Assembly (NCBI GenBank): GCA_900768695.1
Contig: CAAGDY010000221.1
Coordinates: 1 to 7,772, forward strand
Direction of reading: 5' to 3'
Length of the DNA: 7,772 nucleotides
Source of the DNA: an uncultured Anaerovibrio sp.
Lineage (GTDB): Bacteria > Bacillota > Negativicutes > Selenomonadales > Selenomonadaceae
Below are positions 1 to 4,762 of this stretch, in pieces. Below the pieces are notes generated by a model. It did not search any database and was not told where the DNA came from. It worked only from the letters and a program-made list of their open reading frames with translations. How positions within the stretch are numbered: position 1 is the stretch's first letter; the number at the start of each line of letters is the position of its first letter. The position numbers and the translations under genes are program-made.

Positions 1-20
1 ACACGACGCTCTTCCGATCT
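1..20 (+). other. Illumina adapter remnant (not genomic)
   Basis: The 20 bases ACACGACGCTCTTCCGATCT are identical to the 3' end of the TruSeq universal adapter / read 1 primer site, recognised from memory. They sit flush with the window start, as expected when an untrimmed adapter read caps a contig. Frame 1 stays open through them (T R R S S D L), so an automatic gene call could wrongly include seven adapter-derived residues at the start of the radical SAM fragment. Confidence 0.96.
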
Positions 21-21
21 A

Positions 22-660
22 AAGAAGCTGCCCTATGGCATCTCATCCTGCTATACCAGCGTCAACTATGACTCCATCACCTCTGAGGAATACTACGACA
101 GCCTCATTGAGATGGGTGCTTACTTCATCTGGTATTTCCATTACATGCCTGTTGGCAACGACGCCGCGCCGGAGCTGCTGCCCAATCCGGAGCAGCGGGA
201 GGCGGTGTACCACCGCATCCGGCATCTGCGGGCCACAAAGCCCCTGTTCGCCATGGACTTCCAGAACGACGCCGAATATGTGGGCGGATGTATTGCCGGC
301 GGCAAACGCTATCTCCATATCAACGCTAACGGCGATGTGGACCCCTGCGTGTTCATCCACTACTCCAACGCCAATATCCGGGACTGCACGCTGCTGGAGG
401 CCCTGCAAAGCCCCATCTTCATGGCCTACCACGACAACATGCCCTTCAACGACAATATGCTGCGCCCCTGCCCCATGCTGGAGAATCCGGAGCGTCTGCG
501 GAAAATGGTGGCCGACTGCGGCGCCCACTCCACAGATCCCATGTCGCCTGAAACAGCGGAGCACCTGTGCAGCAAGTGCGACCAGTATGCCGCACACTGG
601 GCACCTGAAGCGGAGAGATTGTGGGCTGAGCGTCAGGCGGAAAAGGGCAAAAAGGAGTAA
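22..660 (+). CDS. Radical SAM protein with SPASM-like domain, C-terminal fragment
   Basis: This is the last 212 codons of a larger gene; the N-terminus, including the CxxxCxxC cluster motif that would bind the SAM-cleaving [4Fe-4S] centre, lies beyond the contig end. Numbering from base 22, the fragment opens with the end of a radical SAM barrel (residues 1-45, with GISSCYTS and YFIWYFHYMPVG). A cysteine-rich tail follows: C90-x13-G-x4-C109, the usual opening of SPASM/twitch auxiliary Fe-S domains, with HINANGDVDPC just before C109. Further cysteines are C150 (RPCPM), C166, and C183-x2-C186. The family uses radical chemistry on peptides or small substrates; the substrate cannot be told here. 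The stop at 658-660 is followed by a strong hairpin. The gene is visibly more GC-rich than the genes from 784 to 7450. An internal ATG at 112 begins a downstream open stretch but is not the true start, because homologous-looking sequence continues upstream to base 22. Confidence 0.88.
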   Translation, partial: KKLPYGISSCYTSVNYDSITSEEYYDSLIEMGAYFIWYFHYMPVGNDAAPELLPNPEQREAVYHRIRHLRATKPLFAMDFQNDAEYVGGCIAGGKRYLHINANGDVDPCVFIHYSNANIRDCTLLEALQSPIFMAYHDNMPFNDNMLRPCPMLENPERLRKMVADCGAHSTDPMSPETAEHLCSKCDQYAAHWAPEAERLWAERQAEKGKKE

Positions 661-669
661 CAGCCATAC

Positions 670-698
670 AGCCGCCGCAGGCATTGTCTGCGGCGGCT
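670..698 (+). terminator. GC-rich hairpin after the radical SAM gene
   Basis: An 11-bp perfect stem (AGCCGCCGCAG at 670-680 pairing with 688-698) closes a 7-base loop (GCATTGT). It lies 9 bases past the stop codon, where an intrinsic terminator would be expected. The 3' flank is CCCCATAAGCC rather than a run of T, so it lacks the second half of a standard Rho-independent terminator. It may act as an mRNA 3' stabiliser or a bidirectional or Rho-assisted end. The hairpin is certain; its role is inferred. Confidence 0.6.
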
Positions 699-720
699 CC
701 CCATAAGCCCGGGATGTATG

Positions 721-754
721 GCTGCGCATCGCAGCTGCCGCTTTCGTGAGGCAG
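721..754 (+). other. Two adjacent small hairpins in the degV leader
   Basis: GCTGCG (721-726) pairs with CGCAGC (730-735) across a 3-base loop. CTGCC (735-739) pairs with GGCAG (750-754) across a 10-base loop. Both lie between the strong hairpin at 670-698 and the ribosome binding site at 771, so the whole spacer can fold. No clear sigma-70 promoter was found here, leaving open whether the DegV gene is transcribed from here or by read-through. The function is unknown. Confidence 0.35.
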
Positions 755-770
755 ACATTGTATGGAAGAA

Positions 771-777
771 AAAGGAG
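771..777 (+). promoter_or_regulatory. Ribosome binding site fixing the DegV start
   Basis: AAAGGAG lies 6 bases before ATG 784. The open frame extends up to an ATG at 718, but the extra 22 residues (MAAHRSCRFREADIV...) are encoded by the hairpin-forming leader and have no Shine-Dalgarno sequence. DegV proteins typically begin just before the (I/V)-(V/T)-D-S segment, which here starts at residue 5. The start at 784 is therefore preferred. Confidence 0.85.
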
Positions 778-783
778 AACTGC

Positions 784-1644
784 ATGAGGACTGCGATTGT
801 GACGGACAGCAATAGCGGTATATTCGAAGCGGAAGGCAGCAAGCTGGGCGTGTTTGTCCTCCCTATGCCGGTCATAATTGATGACAAAGAATATTTTGAG
901 GGAGTGGATCTGTTCCACGAAGGCTTTTATCAAAGCCTACTGGAGAATAAGAAGGTCTCCACCTCACAGCCCACGCCGGGGAATGTTCTCGCCTTGTGGG
1001 ACAGTGTTTTTGATGAAGGCTTTGATGAACTCGTCTACATCCCCATGTCCAGCGGATTGAGCAATTCCTGCCAGACTGCACTGATGCTGGCAGAAGATTA
1101 TAACGGGAAGGTACAGGTGGTGGATAACCACCGAATCTCCGTGACCCAGCGCAGCTCCGTGATGGACGCGCTGATGCTGGCGCAGGCAGGGGCTGCCGCG
1201 GCGGAGATCAAGGCCAAGCTGGAGCAAGCTGCCTATGACTCCATCATTTATGTGGGTGTGGAAACACTGGAGTTTTTGAAAAGAGGCGGACGGGTCACGG
1301 CTGCCGGAGCCGCCATGAGTACTGTCCTAAATATTAAGCCCCTACTCACCATTCAGGGGGAGCGGCTGGATGCCTATGCCAAAATACGCGGCACGAAAAA
1401 CTGCAAAAAACGAGAAATTGAGGCTATGCAGAAAAGTGCCGAAGAATTCCATCAAAAGGGGCAGGAGATCCGTGTTGGCGTGGCGGGAAGTTTTCTTCAT
1501 GAGGAAGAGGACCGGGAATGGCTGGAAATGGTCAAGGCGGCTTTCCCAGGGGAGGAAGTCTATTATGACCGTCTGACCTTCAGCATCGGCTGTCACGTGG
1601 GTCCCGGCGCCTTTGGCATGGGGATCAGCGCAAAACTATTGTGA
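784..1644 (+). CDS. DegV family protein (FakB-type fatty acid-binding protein)
   Basis: A 286-residue protein of normal length for the DegV/FakB family. These cytosolic proteins hold a fatty acid and present it to the kinase FakA, making acyl-phosphate for phospholipid synthesis. Visible family features are the N-terminal TAIVTDSNSG, TSQPTPG at 60-66, the phosphate/carboxylate-binding loop SSGLS at 89-93, the signature RGGRVT at 167-172, and the C-terminal GCHVGPGAFG at 269-278. From family knowledge, Thr/Ser near 60, Ser 93, the Arg of the RGGR signature and the C-terminal His (H271 here) line the lipid head-group pocket, and all are present. No DAK1/DAK2-type FakA partner is in this window; many Clostridia carry several FakB copies away from fakA. 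The start is set by AAAGGAG six bases upstream. The preceding hairpin and the 161-base gap that follows suggest a largely independent unit. Acyl-chain specificity cannot be read by eye. Confidence 0.93.
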   Translation: MRTAIVTDSNSGIFEAEGSKLGVFVLPMPVIIDDKEYFEGVDLFHEGFYQSLLENKKVSTSQPTPGNVLALWDSVFDEGFDELVYIPMSSGLSNSCQTALMLAEDYNGKVQVVDNHRISVTQRSSVMDALMLAQAGAAAAEIKAKLEQAAYDSIIYVGVETLEFLKRGGRVTAAGAAMSTVLNIKPLLTIQGERLDAYAKIRGTKNCKKREIEAMQKSAEEFHQKGQEIRVGVAGSFLHEEEDREWLEMVKAAFPGEEVYYDRLTFSIGCHVGPGAFGMGISAKLL

Positions 1645-1705
1645 CAAATTATATGGAATGACACGTGCATCAGGATATGGGCTGTCGACATATAGCGGAG
1701 ATTCC

Positions 1706-1733
1706 TTGCCTTAAAAGCTTTCAATGATGAAAT
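1706..1733 (+). promoter_or_regulatory. Weak candidate promoter for the symporter gene
   Basis: TTGCCT (1706-1711) could be a -35 box and TGAAAT (1728-1733) a -10 box, 16 bases apart. TG at 1725-1726 would make an extended -10 (TGnTGAAAT). Both boxes match the consensus only partly (4 of 6 each). The location, about 70 bases before the symporter ATG in a 161-base gap, is reasonable. This is inference from pattern only. Confidence 0.3.
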
Positions 1734-1750
1734 CATTTTACAAGCATTGA
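1721..1750 (+). repeat. Overlapping AT-rich inverted repeats
   Basis: AATGAT (1723-1728) pairs with ATCATT (1732-1737) around a GAA loop. TCAATG (1721-1726) can instead pair with CATTGA (1745-1750). The two pairings share bases and exclude each other. They cover the candidate -10 box, so they could be an operator or an RNA structure. There is no GC stem with a T-run, so this is not a good terminator for the DegV gene. Confidence 0.35.
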
Positions 1751-1767
1751 TCTGACGAATCCACAAC

Positions 1768-1794
1768 GAGAAACCTGTATTTCTCTGAGAGAAA
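1768..1794 (+). repeat. GAGAAA / TTTCTC / GAGAAA symmetric element abutting the symporter RBS
   Basis: GAGAAA occurs at 1768-1773 and 1789-1794, 21 bases apart, with its exact reverse complement TTTCTC at 1780-1785 between them. The middle block can pair with the left block (6-base loop) or the right block (3-base loop), but not both. The right block overlaps the first bases of the purine-rich ribosome binding site AAGGAAGG (1793-1800) by two. It could be a regulator binding site or a small translational switch; each stem is only 6 bp and AT-rich, so chance is possible. Confidence 0.4.
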
Positions 1795-1805
1795 GGAAGG
1801 ACCGA

Positions 1806-3239
1806 ATGGCAGAAATCACTGTATTGGATTTATGTATCATCGCCATATATTTGGTATTTATGCTCGGCGTTGGCGTCTGGTTTATCAAGCGGATCAAAAA
1901 TACAGATGACTATTACGTGGCAGGGCGTACCCTCGGTCCTGTCGTACTGACTGCTACAGTATGTGCGACGATCATTGGCGGCAGCGCCATGATGGGGCGG
2001 GCTGGACTTGCCTACACCAGCGGATTCAAGGCAATCGCTACTGCACTGCCATACATGGTTGGAATGTTCGTTTTTTCAGCCTACGCTGGGCGGATACAGC
2101 AGGTAGGAGAGAAATTCAACATAGAATCCATTCCCGGCTTGTTTGGATATCGGTTCGGTAAAACTGCAAAGTGTATTTTGTCAGCCATGGTCGCCTTTAC
2201 GATGATGGGAACCGTCGCTGCACAAGTTACCGCTACAGCCACGATTATCCGCCTGGTCGGTGGCGAGATTGGGATAAGCTATGAAATGGGAGCCCTGATT
2301 GCCACTGTCATTTTCATCATCTATACAGCGGCCTCCGGACTTTTCGGCGTAGTCTACACCGATGTTGTGCAGTTCTTCATGCTGCTGATTTTTGTCTATT
2401 TGCTTCTCCCTGTCTCCAGTGTGAGGTATCTGGGCGGATTTGGCGAATTCTGGGCCAATCTGGATAAAAGCTATTTGGTTCCCCATATCAATGGAGAGAT
2501 ATTGGGTGATATCGTCACTTACCTTGTTTTTACAATGGCAGGTGCGGAAATGTGGCAGAGAGCATTTGCAGCAAAGACGAAAAAAGCCGCGAAACGAGGA
2601 ATGTTCTGGGGTACTTTCGTCTATGCGTGTACCATTGTACTGCTTTTCATCATGGGACTATCTGCCCAGCAGATCCTCCCGAATGTAGTGGAACGGTTTG
2701 GCTCAGCAGATGCCGTCATCCCGGCTTTGGCAATCAAAATCCTGCCTCCTGGCTTGACCGGCTTTGCGCTTGCGGGAATCCTGTCTGTGATGATGAGTAC
2801 AGCGGACAGCTACCTTTTGGTGTCGGTTCAAACCGTTGTGAGTGATCTGGGAAAAACGATTCATCCTAAAATGACGCAGAAGCAGGAGATTCGGTTTTCA
2901 AGATGTGCTGCTGTACTATTGGCGTTTGGCGCTCTCGTAATCGCACTCTATATCAAGAGTGCCTATGATGTTCTGATGTTTGCCTGGGCGTTTTACGCAG
3001 CGGCGGCGGGGCTTCCGGCTATTGCCGCTCTCTATTGGAAAAAGGCAACGACTGCCGGAGTCATAGCCGGTATGCTGGGTGGCTTTGTAACGACTATCGG
3101 ATGGAAACTATTGGGGCAGCCCTTTGGCCTTGGTGCCACAGTCCCTGGAACAATTGTCTGCGGCATTTTGCTGGTGATTGTCAGCCTTGCTACTTGTAAT
3201 TCTCACCCATCTGTAATGGTAGATGTGTCGGACCGCTGA
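1806..3239 (+). CDS. Sodium:solute symporter (SSS/SSF family)
   Basis: A 477-residue, strongly hydrophobic inner-membrane protein with the look of a 13-helix SSS transporter (LeuT fold), which couples Na+ entry to solute uptake. Family features are the N-terminal helix followed by DDYYVAGR (about residues 34-41), GGSAMMG at the next helix, the SGLFGVVYTDVVQ signature with D186 and Q189, and GILSVMMSTADSYLL with S331-T332 in the helix that supplies the second half of the Na+ site in known members. It ends in a short hydrophilic tail. Start: AAGGAAGG lies 5 bases before ATG 1806. Substrate is not assignable by eye; the family spans proline, pantothenate, sugars, sialic acid and other anions. 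A symmetric leader just upstream (1721-1794) suggests its own regulation. There is no terminator in the 72-base gap to the PLD-like gene, so co-transcription is possible. Confidence 0.93.
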   Translation: MAEITVLDLCIIAIYLVFMLGVGVWFIKRIKNTDDYYVAGRTLGPVVLTATVCATIIGGSAMMGRAGLAYTSGFKAIATALPYMVGMFVFSAYAGRIQQVGEKFNIESIPGLFGYRFGKTAKCILSAMVAFTMMGTVAAQVTATATIIRLVGGEIGISYEMGALIATVIFIIYTAASGLFGVVYTDVVQFFMLLIFVYLLLPVSSVRYLGGFGEFWANLDKSYLVPHINGEILGDIVTYLVFTMAGAEMWQRAFAAKTKKAAKRGMFWGTFVYACTIVLLFIMGLSAQQILPNVVERFGSADAVIPALAIKILPPGLTGFALAGILSVMMSTADSYLLVSVQTVVSDLGKTIHPKMTQKQEIRFSRCAAVLLAFGALVIALYIKSAYDVLMFAWAFYAAAAGLPAIAALYWKKATTAGVIAGMLGGFVTTIGWKLLGQPFGLGATVPGTIVCGILLVIVSLATCNSHPSVMVDVSDR

Positions 3240-3311
3240 TAAAGCCAGCCAATATATACTCTAATGACTGCCCTTTCATCGTTGTCATCATGATATTGCG
3301 TGGGATGATAT

Positions 3312-4730
3312 ATGCACAGAAACCCCGACTTGATAAGTGTGAAGCGCAAACAACGGCATCAGCATGTATGGAAGCGCATTTTGCAAATATACCTGATCTA
3401 TTTCGCGATCGGCCTGCTCCTGCCGCCCTTATTCCAAAGGGCGGCACCGGCCTCTGTTCAGACAGAACCTGTTTATCCGGCAGCGGAACGAGTCCTTTGT
3501 ATAGATGACAATTCGGATGCCCTGCTTTGGCGGCTTCGAATGATCGAATCAGCTCAACAGGAAATCATCCTGGCGTCTTTTGATTGGCGGGATGACAATA
3601 GCGGCAGAGACATGATGGCCGCCATGCAGGGTGCGGCAGACCGCGGCGTCAACATTCGCATTCTGGTGGATGGTTTGGCCGGGACAATGTACCTTCAGGG
3701 CAACAGTTCCTTTCGCGCGCTGGCGGCTATGCCCAATGTGGAAATCAAGCTCTATAACCCCGTAAGTCTGCTCAAGCCCTGGGCTCTCAATTATCGGATG
3801 CATGACAAATATCTGATCGTTGACAACACCGCATATTTGTTGGGCGGCCGGAATACATACGATCTTTTCTTAGGTAACTATGTGGATACCTATAATCTGG
3901 ACCGGGATGTATTGGTCTATACAGAGGTGCCCGGAGATATGTCCTCGTTGTCTCAGCTGCAAACCTATTTTGATAAAACCTGGTCACAGGATTGCAGCAG
4001 AACAATGACCGCCCGATCCACCAATGCGGTTGAAAAGCATCAGGCGGCGCTCCGGGCGCATGAACTGACGCTGCGGGACCGCTACCCAACTGCATTTGCT
4101 CCCTTTGAGTGGGAAAAAGAAACCGTACAAGCCAATCAGGTTTATTTGCTCTCCAATTCAGCGGAGCCGCGGAATAAAGAACCGCAGCTCTGGAATGATC
4201 TTTCAGCTTTGATGAAACCAGGGACAGACATCCAGATTCAAACTCCGTATATCATCTGTAATAAAATGATGTACGAAGGGCTGGCAGAGATATGTAACAG
4301 TGCAAATACAGTCCAGATCATGACCAACGCGGTAGAGAACGGTGCTAATCCTTTTGGCTGTACCGACTACCTTAATCAGAAAAACAGAATTCTGGATACC
4401 GGCACAACAGTCGTGGAATGGATGGGCGGGCAATCCCTCCACACCAAGACGGTACTCATTGATGACACACTCTGTGTGATCGGCTCCTTCAACATGGATA
4501 TGCGCAGTGTTTATCTGGACACGGAGCTGATGGTAGTAATTGATTGCCCGGAATTGAACCAAGAGCTTCGATCAGGCTTTGAGAGGATGGCAGAGCAGAG
4601 CAAAACAGTCGCCTCTGATGGCAGCGTTACTCTTGGGGCTCATTTTGAGCAGCTTCAGATGCCAATTTTTAAGACATGTCTATATTTCCCTTTGCGGATC
4701 ATCCTATGGCCAATCCGCTATCTGCTATAA
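3312..4730 (+). CDS. Membrane-anchored phospholipase D superfamily protein (two HKD motifs)
   Basis: A 472-residue protein. Residues 1-22 are basic and about 23-41 form a hydrophobic helix, fitting a single N-terminal anchor with the catalytic part outside. Both PLD half-sites are intact: H164-D-K166-x4-D171 followed by GGRN (178-181), and H377-T-K379-x4-D384 followed by GSFN (391-394). A hydrophobic C-terminus (about 452-472) may also touch the membrane. PLD-superfamily enzymes use the two His residues for phosphatidyl transfer or phosphodiester hydrolysis, so cardiolipin-synthase-like or phospholipase activity is likely. It lacks the two-to-three-helix N-terminal domain of bacterial Cls, seen instead in the gene starting at 7470, so it is a distinct paralogue. 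ATG 3312 is the first possible start, because an in-frame TGA lies at 3306-3308; its Shine-Dalgarno (GTGGGA) is weak, implying modest or coupled translation. The stop lies 32 bases before the calcium ATPase. Confidence 0.9.
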   Translation: MHRNPDLISVKRKQRHQHVWKRILQIYLIYFAIGLLLPPLFQRAAPASVQTEPVYPAAERVLCIDDNSDALLWRLRMIESAQQEIILASFDWRDDNSGRDMMAAMQGAADRGVNIRILVDGLAGTMYLQGNSSFRALAAMPNVEIKLYNPVSLLKPWALNYRMHDKYLIVDNTAYLLGGRNTYDLFLGNYVDTYNLDRDVLVYTEVPGDMSSLSQLQTYFDKTWSQDCSRTMTARSTNAVEKHQAALRAHELTLRDRYPTAFAPFEWEKETVQANQVYLLSNSAEPRNKEPQLWNDLSALMKPGTDIQIQTPYIICNKMMYEGLAEICNSANTVQIMTNAVENGANPFGCTDYLNQKNRILDTGTTVVEWMGGQSLHTKTVLIDDTLCVIGSFNMDMRSVYLDTELMVVIDCPELNQELRSGFERMAEQSKTVASDGSVTLGAHFEQLQMPIFKTCLYFPLRIILWPIRYLL

Positions 4731-4745
4731 ACCATTTGTATTCTT

Positions 4746-4751
4746 AGGAGG
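4746..4751 (+). promoter_or_regulatory. Ribosome binding site of the calcium ATPase
   Basis: AGGAGG lies 11 bases before ATG 4763 inside the 32-base gap after the PLD-like gene. It sets this Met as the start, and the protein then opens with the PWHSKTTNEV segment typical of P2A ATPase N-termini. No promoter or terminator fits in the gap, which supports co-transcription with the upstream gene. Confidence 0.85.
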
Positions 4752-4762
4752 TCTAAAAAATA

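Noticed and set aside
35..706. 223-codon plus-strand frame overlapping the radical SAM fragment
   Set aside because: Its translation is low-complexity, rich in T, S, P, R and C, without family features, while the overlapping frame 1 gives a clear SPASM-like protein.
718..783. Upstream in-frame ATG extending DegV by 22 residues
   Set aside because: It has no ribosome binding site, is encoded by hairpin DNA, and DegV proteins normally start close to the conserved VTDS segment, matching ATG 784 with AAAGGAG.
43..933. 296-codon open frame on the minus strand across the radical SAM and DegV genes
   Set aside because: It is antisense to two recognisable proteins, crosses the hairpin spacer, and its translation shows no family motif. 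GC-rich codon bias on the sense strand explains the long open frame.
3255..3260. TATACT as a possible -10 box before the PLD-like gene
   Set aside because: No acceptable -35 box lies 16-18 bases upstream; the gap is AT-rich, so a single hexamer match is weak.
3282..3311. TTGTCA as a -35 box paired with TGATAT directly before ATG 3312
   Set aside because: The -10 match is poor and the transcript would begin at or after the start codon, requiring leaderless translation.
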